From Sinomicrobium kalidii (GTDB lineage Bacteria; Bacteroidota; Bacteroidia; Flavobacteriales; Flavobacteriaceae): DNA of 64,000 nt. A program made the translations under genes and the position numbers. How positions within the stretch are numbered: the stretch's first letter is position 1; every line of letters starts with the position of its first letter. The notes under the pieces are model-generated. The model saw only the letters and a program-made list of their open reading frames with translations, did no database searches and was not told the DNA's origin. The DNA is taken from positions 2,914,001 through 2,978,000 of the forward strand of contig NZ_CP089211.1 of NCBI RefSeq assembly GCF_021183825.1, in the 5' to 3' direction. Below are positions 8,419 to 17,095 of the stretch, in pieces.

Positions 8419-9447
8419 ATGCCTGCAAAAAAGAACATACTGGTAACAGGAGGCCTGGGATTTATAGGCTCCAATTTTATTCCCTGTTTTCTGGAAAAAT
8501 ATCCGGATTATCACGTGATCAACCTGGACCTGGTCACTTATGCGGGTGAAGAGGAAAACCTGGCGGAACTGGAGAATGAAGAACGCTATACCTTTATCAG
8601 GGGGGATATCAGGGACAGGAACCTGGTGGAAACCATTTTTAACCGGTTTGATATAGGAGGCGTCATCCATTTTGCCGCAGAGTCGCATGTGGACAATTCC
8701 ATTAAAAACCCGGGAGTATTTGTAGAGACCAATGTAAACGGTACCTTCACCCTTATTGATGTGGCTTATAAATACTGGATGCAACAACCGTTTACCTGTA
8801 AAACGGAATACGAAGGCTGCAGGTTTCATCATATTTCTACGGATGAGGTATACGGCACGCTCGGCGAAACCGGGCTGTTCACCGAAGAAACGCCCTATGC
8901 CCCCAATTCGCCTTATTCGGCGAGCAAGGCCGCTTCCGATATGATCGTGAGAAGTTACCATCATACCTATGGTATGAATACCGTGATCACTAATTGTTCC
9001 AACAACTACGGTCCCAAACAACACGATGAAAAACTGATCCCAACGGTGATCCGGAGGGCATTACGGGGCGAGGCGATACCCATATACGGCGACGGGGGAA
9101 ATATCCGCGACTGGCTCTTCGTAAAGGACCACTGTACCGGTATAGCCCTGGCATTTCACAAGGGGCAGGCCGGGGAAGTGTACAATATAGGCGGTAAAAA
9201 CGAATGGGACAATAATTATATAGCCCGTACCATTTGCGATATCCTGGATGAGGTATGTCCCGCGCCTGCCGGTTCCTATAAAAAGCAGATCACCTATGTG
9301 GAAGACCGTGCCGGGCATGACAGGCGCTATGCCATAGACGCGGCCAAAATAGAGAATCAACTGGGCTGGAAGGCCGAAGAAAATTTTGAAAGCGGGATCA
9401 GGAAGACAGTGGAATGGTATATAAAAAAGTATAAGGAAAACGGGTGA
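8419..9447 (+). CDS. rfbB: dTDP-glucose 4,6-dehydratase
   Basis: RfbB converts dTDP-glucose to dTDP-4-keto-6-deoxyglucose. I use the ATG at 8419: it directly precedes the Rossmann motif TGGLGFIGSNF. An upstream in-frame ATG at 8308 would add a low-complexity extension translated from repeat sequence. The 342-residue protein contains HFAAESHVDNS, STDEVYG, the catalytic YSASKAASD and NCSNNYGPKQ, all normal for RmlB. It completes the rhamnose pathway although it sits 534 bp from rfbD. Confidence 0.96.
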   Translation: MPAKKNILVTGGLGFIGSNFIPCFLEKYPDYHVINLDLVTYAGEEENLAELENEERYTFIRGDIRDRNLVETIFNRFDIGGVIHFAAESHVDNSIKNPGVFVETNVNGTFTLIDVAYKYWMQQPFTCKTEYEGCRFHHISTDEVYGTLGETGLFTEETPYAPNSPYSASKAASDMIVRSYHHTYGMNTVITNCSNNYGPKQHDEKLIPTVIRRALRGEAIPIYGDGGNIRDWLFVKDHCTGIALAFHKGQAGEVYNIGGKNEWDNNYIARTICDILDEVCPAPAGSYKKQITYVEDRAGHDRRYAIDAAKIENQLGWKAEENFESGIRKTVEWYIKKYKENG

Positions 9448-9627
9448 AAGAGAGAAACCTGTGTCATTGCCACCAAAAACACAAGCCCGGAGAGTATGTC
9501 ACGCGTCACTGCGATCCCTAATATTTAGTCAATTGCATAAATTGAGATGGCAGCTAAAATCCTCTTTATCAGCCCAGGTTACCAGCGGATCTGCAACGAC
9601 CGAAAGGGACGTGGTGATCTCCCTCCA

Positions 9628-9967
9628 GGTATGCGCCTACCTGTTGCTGAGCACTTCGGCAAGCTGGGCAGGCTCAATGCATGGCCTGAGGGGAACCTGA
9701 TTTTCCGCGATTTTTTGCCCCGCCCCTAAAGGGTGATCCCGATAAATATCGGGAGTGGAAAATCAGGCTCCTTTTAAGTGTGTACTTTTATGGTTTAAGA
9801 CTTGAAAAGTGAGATTCCCAGGGACTCCTGGACTCCCCAACTCCAAAACTCCTCAACTCCCCAACCAAAAGGAATGCGCTACACGTCACTGCGAGTGAAA
9901 CACTGCAGTCTCCCGGCGGGTATGCGCATGCCACCGGAGGTATGTTGCCGGCCTCCGGGAGATGGCC
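9628..9967. repeat. Long direct repeat, copy B (right of the rfb genes)
   Basis: This is the partner of the segment at 4711-5050, in the same orientation and about 97% identical by eye. Upstream, the shared CGTCACTGCGATCCC block (about 9505) is separated from the repeat by about 100 bp not present in copy A. Together the copies bracket rfbA, rfbC, rfbD and rfbB. Confidence 0.9.
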
Positions 9968-10196
9968 ACTCCCGATATCCATCGGGATCGCAAAGACGCA
10001 TACTTGTTATGTTTAAGCGTTGAGAAGTAAGATTCTCCGAAACTCCCCAACTCCATGACTCCGAAACTCCCCAACCAAAAGAAAAGTATTATTATTCTTA
10101 TGACCCTGCCCGGGTGCTCCGGAAGTTCATAGGAACGGTGGTGAAAACGTTTGTCTTTTTGTTCCCTGACAAGTCCTAAACAGTACCATTTAAGGG

Positions 10197-10784
10197 ATTG
10201 TGTATACGCCGAACCAGGTTCGGTATGCCGCTCAAGCAATTGCTTACGCTGCATAAGCAAACCGTTACGCGGTGAACTTGATTGTGTATACGGCGGACTT
10301 AATCCCTTAGGCCGCGAACATAACCCTGTTCGCCGCTTGCGCCATTGTGTATGCCGCATAAGTAACCCTGTACGCGGTGAACTTAATTGTGTATACGGCG
10401 GACTTAATCCCTTAGGCCGCGAACATAACCCTGTTCGCTGCTTGCGCCATTGTGTATGCCGCATAAGCAACCCTGTACGCGATGAACTTGATTGTGTATA
10501 CGGCGGACTTAATCCCTTAGGCCGCAAACATAACCCTGTTAGCCGCTCAAGCAGCTGCGTATGAATTCATAAGCAACCCTGTACGCGGTGAACTTAATTG
10601 TATATGCGGCGTACTTAATCCCTTATACCGCAAACATAACCCTGTTCGCTGCTTAAGCAGTTGTGTATGCCGCATAAGTAACCCTGTATGCGGTAAACTT
10701 AATTGTGTATGCAGCAAACCGAACCCCTTACGCTGCGTACCCATCCCCTTCCGGCGTAAACCGGGTTGTGTTTATGGCTGTTTT
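10197..10784. repeat. 21-bp tandem repeat array (about 28 units, 105-bp higher-order period)
   Basis: The segment divides into consecutive 21-bp units of the general form AA-YCCTGTAYGC(G/C)G followed by about six A/C/T-rich bases; most units contain TAyGCsGC. Five unit types repeat in order, giving a 105-bp superperiod: the GCGGTGAAC unit recurs at 10269, 10374, 10479, 10585 and 10690. One unit near 10554-10575 is 22 bp. Edges degrade gradually. Because 21 is divisible by 3, frames on both strands stay open (for example 10151-10564 plus and 9886-10527 minus). Their peptides are simple seven-residue repeats without a start signal or known family, so I treat the array as non-coding. Confidence 0.9.
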
Positions 10785-10895
10785 CCGGGCTTTAAAAGTT
10801 GGTGAATTGGGTTTTAGAGAAATACCTGAACCAAAAGGAATGCGTCACCGCGAGAATTAACGTTTTGCCAACCGCATAAACTGGTAATGACGTTT

Positions 10896-11280
10896 AAAAA
10901 GCGTCACTGCCAGCCCTTCAACTGGGCTCAGGATAAACTGAAGCGTCGGCAGTCTCCTGGCAGGTATGCGTATACCACTGAGGGTATGCTGCCAGCCTCC
11001 AGGAGATTGCCACCCTTCGGCTCCGCTCAGGGCAAGCTTTACCTCCCTTCGGTCGGTTCCTCGCAAAGACGCGTACTTGTTATGGTTTAAACGTTAAAAA
11101 GTGACATTCTCCAAAACTCCGGGATTCTCTAACTCACAAACCAAAAGGAATGCGCTACGTCATTGGGAGTGAAACACTGCAGTCTCCCGGCTGGAATGCG
11201 TCTGCCTCCGGGAGATTGCCACCCTTAGACAGACTCTTAGAATGCTCAGGGTAGACTACTTCGCTCGCAAAGACACATAC
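10896..11280. repeat. Two REP-like hairpin elements
   Basis: The first copy (about 10896-11072) opens with GCGTCACTGCCAG and closes with GCAAAGACGCG. Its arms GGCAGTCTCCTGG (10948) and CCAGGAGATTGCC (10999) pair with each other. The second (about 11157-11275) repeats the same plan with CAGTCTCCCGG and CCGGGAGATTGCC. Both are followed by TACTTG(T/C)TATGGTTT. The same plan recurs at 4960-5050, 9880-9990, 41130-41215, 42220-42290 and 46600-46716. Confidence 0.85.
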
Positions 11281-11454
11281 TTGCTATGGTTTTAAGGGTT
11301 GAGAGATAATCCCCTCCAAAACTCCCCGACTCCAAACCAAAAAACAATTAGTGAATCCGTGGCCAAACAGCCCCCCTCAGTTTGCAATAAACCGACGGAT
11401 TTTAGCGCTATAATGAATTAACCTGTATAACCAATTCGTAAAATTCCTGTTTGC

Positions 11455-11693
11455 TTTTTAATAAATTGTAATCTCTTTATTAAATCGCACACTAAAAGTA
11501 GGTAAATACATAAATTTTTAGTAGTATCGCATCGCGATCCGGGAATATGGGAGTCGCATAAATAAAGTATTTTTGGGCAGGAACACGACAGTTTTCAAAT
11601 TGCGCAATCCGGAATATAATTTATCTTTACGAATGCCGTTGTAGGTAGGGTGAATTTTTTAATTGCTTTTGCAACCGGAGAGTGGTACTTTTG
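11455..11693 (+). promoter_or_regulatory. Conserved leader and promoter of ugd
   Basis: This is the second copy of the regulatory region found upstream of the sulfate-activation operon. The shared blocks are TTTATTAAATC (11476), the GTAGGTAAATAC...TTTTTAGTA-N-TATCGCA block (11495-11531), the ATAATTTAT...CCGTTGTAGG block (11617-11646), and a promoter TTG (11663-11665), 20 nt, TACTTTTG (11686-11693). The DNA between blocks has diverged, so the conserved parts are probably functional. The start codon of ugd is 61 nt past the -7 element. Confidence 0.75.
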
Positions 11694-11754
11694 AGGCCGG
11701 AAACGCCATAGCGATTTTCTGGAACTCAATAAATTAATATAAGTACACTTATAA

Positions 11755-13152
11755 ATGAATAAAGAAATAAGCAAGATCTGTTGTATTGGGGCCGGTTATG
11801 TTGGTGGCCCCACCATGGCAGTCATAGCACAGCAATGCCCGGATATAGAAGTTACCGTAGTAGATATTAATGCGCAACGAATAGCGGCCTGGAATGATGA
11901 GGATGTAAACAACATACCGGTGTACGAGCCGGGATTGAGTGAAGTCGTAGCCGAAGCCCGGGGAAGAAACCTGTTCTTTTCCACCGAAGTGGACAAGGCC
12001 ATAGATGAAGCCGAAATGATCTTTATCTCGGTCAATACCCCGACCAAAACCTATGGAAAGGGAAAGGGGATGGCTGCCGATCTGAAATATATAGAGCTCT
12101 GTGCCCGCCAGATCGCCAGGGTAGCTAAAGATGATAAGATTGTAGTGGAAAAATCAACCCTACCGGTGCGTACGGCAGAGGCTTTAAAGAGTATATTACA
12201 CAATACCGGTAACGGTGTGAACTTTGACATTCTGTCTAACCCGGAATTCCTGGCCGAGGGTACGGCCGTACAGGATCTCGTTGCACCCGATCGGGTGTTG
12301 ATAGGCGGGGATTCCCCGGAAGCCATACAGGCGCTGGTTAATGTATATGCCCGTTGGGTACTTGAAGAAAATATACTAACAACTAATGTATGGTCTTCCG
12401 AACTGTCCAAGCTTACGGCCAATGCCTTCCTTGCACAGCGTGTATCGTCCATCAATGCCATGTCCGAATTGTGCGAAAAAACCGGGGCCGATGTTAATGA
12501 AGTGGCCAGGGCGATCGGTACGGACAGCCGTATAGGACCTAAATTCCTGAAGGCTTCCGTGGGGTTTGGAGGGTCCTGTTTTCAAAAAGATATCCTGAAC
12601 CTGGTGTATATTGCGAAATCCTACGGGCTTACCGAAGTGGCCGATTACTGGGAACAGGTGATATTGATGAACGATCACCAGAAAAGACGGTTTGCCGACA
12701 ATATTGTCACTACCCTGTACAACACGGTTTCCGGCAAAAAGATCGCTTTCCTGGGCTGGGCTTTTAAAAAAGATACCAACGATACCCGGGAGTCAGCAGC
12801 TATCTATGTGGCGGACCATCTGCTTAATGAACAGGCGGAGATCGTGGTCTACGATCCCAAAGTAACGGAAGAGCAGGTGTGTGCAGACCTGGACTATTTG
12901 AATACCCGGGATGAAGAGGAGAACAGGAAGTTGGTTACTGTGGTAAACGATCCGTACGAGGCTGCTAACGAAGCTCATGCTATAGCTGTCCTGACGGAGT
13001 GGGATGAATTTAAAGCCTACGATTGGCAGAAGATATACAACAATATGTTAAGACCTTCGTTTGTGTTTGATGGCAGGGCGATACTGGATCGGGAGCTACT
13101 AGCAGATATAGGGTTTGAAGTGTATGCAGTTGGAGTAGGAGAAATTAAGTAG
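11755..13152 (+). CDS. ugd: UDP-glucose 6-dehydrogenase
   Basis: Ugd oxidises UDP-glucose to UDP-glucuronate with two NAD+, supplying an acidic sugar for the polysaccharide. The 465-residue protein is of the longer, eukaryote-like class. It has an N-terminal Rossmann motif [26 protein letters not shown], the catalytic cysteine in [10 protein letters not shown] (near residue 275), and the C-terminal domain with [16 protein letters not shown]. It heads the polysaccharide locus and follows its own conserved leader. Base composition matches the GC-richer backbone, not the AT-rich genes that follow. Confidence 0.96.
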   Translation: MNKEISKICCIGAGYVGGPTMAVIAQQCPDIEVTVVDINAQRIAAWNDEDVNNIPVYEPGLSEVVAEARGRNLFFSTEVDKAIDEAEMIFISVNTPTKTYGKGKGMAADLKYIELCARQIARVAKDDKIVVEKSTLPVRTAEALKSILHNTGNGVNFDILSNPEFLAEGTAVQDLVAPDRVLIGGDSPEAIQALVNVYARWVLEENILTTNVWSSELSKLTANAFLAQRVSSINAMSELCEKTGADVNEVARAIGTDSRIGPKFLKASVGFGGSCFQKDILNLVYIAKSYGLTEVADYWEQVILMNDHQKRRFADNIVTTLYNTVSGKKIAFLGWAFKKDTNDTRESAAIYVADHLLNEQAEIVVYDPKVTEEQVCADLDYLNTRDEEENRKLVTVVNDPYEAANEAHAIAVLTEWDEFKAYDWQKIYNNMLRPSFVFDGRAILDRELLADIGFEVYAVGVGEIK

Positions 13153-13191
13153 AGTTTGATTTTACCGAATAAATATATAGAATAGGTGAAT

Positions 13192-13239
13192 ATGAGTAAA
13201 ACGATTTTTATTACAGGTGGTGCGGGATTCATAGGCTAG
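13192..13239 (+). pseudogene. 5' stump of an NAD-dependent epimerase/dehydratase
   Basis: The ATG at 13192, 39 bp after ugd, begins a frame reading MSKTIFITGGAGFIG and then a stop (TAG, 13237-13239). This is the exact N-terminus of an extended SDR sugar epimerase, including the TGGxGFIG nucleotide-binding motif. Nothing downstream continues the family in any frame I could read. The sequence turns AT-rich within a few bases of the break. I read it as the remnant of an ancestral gene cut when the adjacent cassette was exchanged. Confidence 0.8.
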
Positions 13240-13343
13240 AGCATCTATATTGACGATAGTGTAGTTCGGGTATTTAGTGACAAATTCTCGAACTATGTAA
13301 AAAAATATTTTTGATTAAAAGAAATTATTATTTATACACTTTT

Positions 13344-14789
13344 ATGACATCACTTAAAAGTAAAACAATTAATGGGATATTCTGGTCGCTTTTGCAAAAT
13401 ATAGGTGGTAAAGGGATTCAGTTTATAGTGATGTTGCTACTAGCGCGTTTGTTAACTCCGGAAGCTTTCGGCTTAATCGGCATGTTAATGATTTTTATCC
13501 AGGTAAGTCAAGCTTTGATAATTGCAGGCTTTAATCAAGCCTTGATTCAAAAAAAAGATACGGATGAAGAAGATTACTCCTCAGTGTTTTGGGTTAATTT
13601 GGGAGTAAGCGTTTTAATTTATGTTATTCTTTTTTTCGCGGCACCATACATCGCTACCTTTTATGATCAACCTGTTTTGACGGAACTAGTTCGGGCACTT
13701 TCCTTAGTTTTTGTCATCAATGCCTTTTCTTATGTACAGGAAGCCCGATTGAGTAAGGAAATGCGATTTAAAACCTTGACAATTATCAGTATACCTTCTA
13801 CTGTGATTGGTGGAGTGGCTAGCATTGTTATAGCCATTATGGGGTTTGGTGTATGGAGCATCATTGCCTTGCAACTAATAACCCGCTTTGCTTATGCCAT
13901 ACAAATTTGGTTTTATAGCAGATGGATGCCTTTATTAACGTATAACGGCGGCAAGGTGAAAAAACTATTTTCTTTTGGAAGTAATTTGATGGTTTCCACA
14001 ATTATCCATACTGTTTATAAAAATGTTTATTTAGTCGTGATCGGTAAATTTTTTCCACTGAGTGCTTTGGGATATTATCAAAATGCGAATAATCTGGTGA
14101 TCATTCCAAGTTCAACCATAAGTGGTGCACTTGCCAAAGTCACTTTTCCTGCCTTTTCCTCTATACAAGATGATGATAAGCGTTTAAAGGAAGGGTTTAA
14201 AAAAATCATTCAACAAGTTCTATTTTGGATATGTCCGGCTTTTGTTTTGGCAGCGGTCATGGCAGTACCTTTGTTTCGGTTCGTGTTTACCGAAAAATGG
14301 TTGCCAGCAGTGCCTTATTTTCGTATACTTTGCATTACTGGAGTAATTTACCCTTTAAGCACATATAATCTTGCTATTGTTAACGTTAAAGGGCGAAGTG
14401 ATCTTTTTCTGAAATTGGAAATTATCAAAAAAGCTATTGTTATCGTTGGACTCATCATAATTATCCCTTTTGGTATCTATCCCTTATTGATATTTCAGGC
14501 AGTCAGTACCATTTTAATGTATGTTTTCAATAGCTATTATTCTGGAAAGTTTATTCAATACCCAACATTGAATCAATTAAAAGATATTATGCCTATATTA
14601 TTGCTTAACGCTATTGTAGGAGTTATTGTCTTTTGTTTTGATTATAATTTTGCTGCATTGTCCGATATTTTGCGATTATTTGTAGGTTTAGGAATTGGTG
14701 GGGGGCTTTATTGGATGGGAGCAAAATTTTTCAAATTTGAGCCTTATTTGGAATTTGTGCATATCATTAAACCTAAACGAATTAAGTGA
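13344..14789 (+). CDS. wzx: Lipopolysaccharide/exopolysaccharide flippase (Wzx type)
   Basis: This is a multi-spanning membrane protein of the MOP superfamily that flips undecaprenyl-diphosphate-linked repeat units across the inner membrane. The ATG at 13344 is chosen because MTSLKSKTINGIFWSLLQN is the usual opening of the WzxC-like group; an in-frame ATG at 13311 would add eleven residues. About a dozen hydrophobic segments are visible, with the ARLLTPEAFGLIGM motif after the first. It is the first complete gene of the AT-rich cassette and pairs with the polymerase at 17096. Confidence 0.9.
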   Translation: MTSLKSKTINGIFWSLLQNIGGKGIQFIVMLLLARLLTPEAFGLIGMLMIFIQVSQALIIAGFNQALIQKKDTDEEDYSSVFWVNLGVSVLIYVILFFAAPYIATFYDQPVLTELVRALSLVFVINAFSYVQEARLSKEMRFKTLTIISIPSTVIGGVASIVIAIMGFGVWSIIALQLITRFAYAIQIWFYSRWMPLLTYNGGKVKKLFSFGSNLMVSTIIHTVYKNVYLVVIGKFFPLSALGYYQNANNLVIIPSSTISGALAKVTFPAFSSIQDDDKRLKEGFKKIIQQVLFWICPAFVLAAVMAVPLFRFVFTEKWLPAVPYFRILCITGVIYPLSTYNLAIVNVKGRSDLFLKLEIIKKAIVIVGLIIIIPFGIYPLLIFQAVSTILMYVFNSYYSGKFIQYPTLNQLKDIMPILLLNAIVGVIVFCFDYNFAALSDILRLFVGLGIGGGLYWMGAKFFKFEPYLEFVHIIKPKRIK

Positions 14790-14871
14790 TAATCTTAGCT
14801 CGGAAATATTACTCTTATTGCTTTTAGGTTATGATAAAAGTAAGAATCAAAGATTTAAAAAATACTTGTAT

Positions 14872-15984
14872 ATGAGTTTATTATTTACGGGATATTACGG
14901 TCGTCTAAATACAGGTGATGATGCTTTCTGCCTAATTTCAGATTGGGCGGCAAAAAAATATTGGAATGTTGACGATGTTAAATTTCATGGACGTAATCTT
15001 CCTTTTAAAAAGGATAAAACGAAATTAAATAAAACCCTAATAGGAAAGGAATATTTTAAACGTCAAGAAATCATTGAGTTATATTATCAGGGCCTTTTAG
15101 CAAATAAAATAATATATTCCGGAGGTTCTATATTCCATTCTGATATAAAAGGGCCATTTAATAAATCAAATGTTTTTTTTCATTACCATAAAATTAAAAA
15201 AATAAAGTTAGGAGCTGTAGGGGTTTCTTTAGGACCATATAAATCTATCACCGCTAGAGAAAGTATAAGAGAATATCTCAAGCATTTCTCTTTTATTTCC
15301 TTGCGAGATAAAGATTCTTATGAAGATGCTATAGATATGAACCTTTCCATTCCAATTATTGAATCATTTGATATGGCGGCTATTTTACCAAAAATGTATC
15401 CAATAATAAAATCTAAAAAAGAGAAAATTGAAATAGGGGTCAGTATTTGTGATTATCAAAGATTCATTAAAAAAGGAGATATCAAAATTGATGAATTGAG
15501 GTTTAATAAAATGATAGAAACAATTAAGCTATTATCCAAGAGGATTCATAATCTAAAAATCAATATTCTAGTTTTCAATTCCCATGCCGTTAATGGGGAT
15601 TATAAAAAATCCTTAGAATTACAAAGTCTTATTTCTCCTATTGTTGAAACCACGATTACTCCATATAGCCCTTATACATATAAAATGTGGGAAACTGTTG
15701 GGAATTGCTCCATGATATTATCCACAAGACTCCATGCTGGTATATTTTCATGTTTCTCTTCTACTCCATTCTTACAAGTAGAATACCATAAAAAATGTAG
15801 TGATTTTTTGGATGATATAGGTTATGACCAAAATTTTAGAATCGGAGATTTCAATAAAACACCTTCGGAAGTTGTAGATATAATCCTAAAAATAATAAAG
15901 GTTCAAAAAGTGCATACTGTGAGTATTGATACATTGCAACAAAAAGCGTTGAAGAATTTTACGCATACCAAAAAATACATTTAA
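14872..15984 (+). CDS. Polysaccharide pyruvyl transferase family protein
   Basis: This family transfers pyruvate from phosphoenolpyruvate to sugars as a ketal, or acts as a related GT-B-like enzyme. The ATG at 14872 precedes GYYGRLNTGDDAF, the family's N-terminal motif. A longer in-frame reading from 14695 would overlap the flippase by 95 bp and is unlikely. Later motifs are YSGGSIFHSD, GVSLGPYKS, SLRDKDSYE and the C-terminal STRLHAGIFS with its conserved histidine. At 371 residues it is complete. A pyruvyl ketal would add negative charge to the polymer. The acceptor sugar cannot be told from sequence. Confidence 0.88.
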   Translation: MSLLFTGYYGRLNTGDDAFCLISDWAAKKYWNVDDVKFHGRNLPFKKDKTKLNKTLIGKEYFKRQEIIELYYQGLLANKIIYSGGSIFHSDIKGPFNKSNVFFHYHKIKKIKLGAVGVSLGPYKSITARESIREYLKHFSFISLRDKDSYEDAIDMNLSIPIIESFDMAAILPKMYPIIKSKKEKIEIGVSICDYQRFIKKGDIKIDELRFNKMIETIKLLSKRIHNLKINILVFNSHAVNGDYKKSLELQSLISPIVETTITPYSPYTYKMWETVGNCSMILSTRLHAGIFSCFSSTPFLQVEYHKKCSDFLDDIGYDQNFRIGDFNKTPSEVVDIILKIIKVQKVHTVSIDTLQQKALKNFTHTKKYI

Positions 15985-16131
15985 GGAGATTTCTATTATA
16001 CTCTATGAATTTTATTAGAGCATAAAATCTCTCGGATCATATGAAAAAAAAATGTTTGTTTTTGATTTGAATTGAGTGCTTAAAAATTAATCCATAAGAT
16101 TTACATAGTTAATAATAATTAAATAATTGAA

Positions 16132-17091
16132 ATGAATTATGAACCATTAGTAAGTGTTATTATTCCTACTCATAATCGTGTTAGGTTATTACAGCAAACA
16201 TTAAAAAGTATTTTAGAGCAAACATATCGAAATTTTGAAATAATTATAATTTCGGATGCATCTACTGATAATACTTCCACGGTTGTCACTTCTTATAATG
16301 ATGAAAGAATCAAATTTGTCGAATTAAAAAATAACCTGAAGTACCCAAGCCGGGTTCGTAATATTGGAATAGAAAAAGCGAAAGGTGAGTTTATTGCATT
16401 TTGTGATGATGACGATTTGTGGATTAAGAATAAATTAGAAATTCAAGTAGCATATTTATTAGCTAATGATAATATTGAACTTGTGGCATCTAATTCATAC
16501 TCATTTCCTGGGCATATTGTTCCCTCTTCGCAACTTTGGCGAAATAAAAGATTAACCTATGGAGAACTTTTGAAGGTGAATTCTATAAGGACGTCTTCTG
16601 TGATAATAAGAAAGAGAATTTTGGATAGGATAGGTAAATTCGATGAGGATGAAGTATTACATATAGGTGAGGATTGGGATTTATGGATGCGTGTTTTACA
16701 GTGTAAAGATAACTCTATTGTAATTTTAAAGGAATGCTTAGTTTTTTATAGGATAGGTAACGTTAAAATTACAAATTCCCATTATGAGCCGAAAAAAAAT
16801 ATAAGGGCTAAATTGCATATTTATGAAAAGCATAAGCCTTTTTCAAAAGTGGAAATTCAACAGCTATTAAACCAAATAGAAGTTGAAACTGAAACTAAAT
16901 CTAAAAAACGTTTGATCCACGAAATTACCAGAGAGTTTTATTCAAAGGAAATAAGTAGTCATGATTTTTTCGCGTTAGAAAACCTTACATTTAAAGAAAA
17001 ATTGATCATTCTTATAAAACTTTATGTGAGATACATTTACAGTATTTTAGGTCAGAAAAAGTTGTTCTTTAATACACGAAATATAAATTAG
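16132..17091 (+). CDS. Glycosyltransferase family 2
   Basis: This is a GT-A fold glycosyltransferase of 319 residues that adds one sugar to the lipid-linked repeat unit at the inner face of the membrane. It has VSVIIPTHNR at residue 7, the ISDASTDNT motif near residue 40, SRVRNIGIEKAKGEFIAFCDDDD with the metal-binding acidic cluster near residue 90, and a GEDWDLWMRV motif near residue 180 where the catalytic base is expected. It is strongly AT-rich like its neighbours. A 147-bp AT-rich gap separates it from the pyruvyltransferase; I see no promoter I would defend there. Confidence 0.92.
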   Translation: MNYEPLVSVIIPTHNRVRLLQQTLKSILEQTYRNFEIIIISDASTDNTSTVVTSYNDERIKFVELKNNLKYPSRVRNIGIEKAKGEFIAFCDDDDLWIKNKLEIQVAYLLANDNIELVASNSYSFPGHIVPSSQLWRNKRLTYGELLKVNSIRTSSVIIRKRILDRIGKFDEDEVLHIGEDWDLWMRVLQCKDNSIVILKECLVFYRIGNVKITNSHYEPKKNIRAKLHIYEKHKPFSKVEIQQLLNQIEVETETKSKKRLIHEITREFYSKEISSHDFFALENLTFKEKLIILIKLYVRYIYSILGQKKLFFNTRNIN

Positions 17092-17095
17092 TTGT

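Noticed and set aside
9547..9729. Short frame starting MAAKILFISPGYQ, reminiscent of a glycosyltransferase N-terminus
   Set aside because: Only about twelve residues look glycosyltransferase-like. The rest is translated from the long direct repeat, so chance is at least as likely as a gene remnant.
10151..10564. Open frame over the 21-bp array that would encode a Cys-rich seven-residue repeat protein
   Set aside because: Frames on both strands stay open only because the unit length is a multiple of three. There is no ribosome-binding or promoter signal, no signal peptide, and the unit near 10554 with 22 bp breaks the frame.
10197..10784. Array considered as CRISPR
   Set aside because: Units are contiguous with no unique spacers and vary among themselves; no cas genes are near.
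14695..14871. N-terminal extension of the pyruvyltransferase
   Set aside because: It would overlap the flippase by 95 bp in another frame and has no similarity to the family; the motif-bearing start is at 14872.
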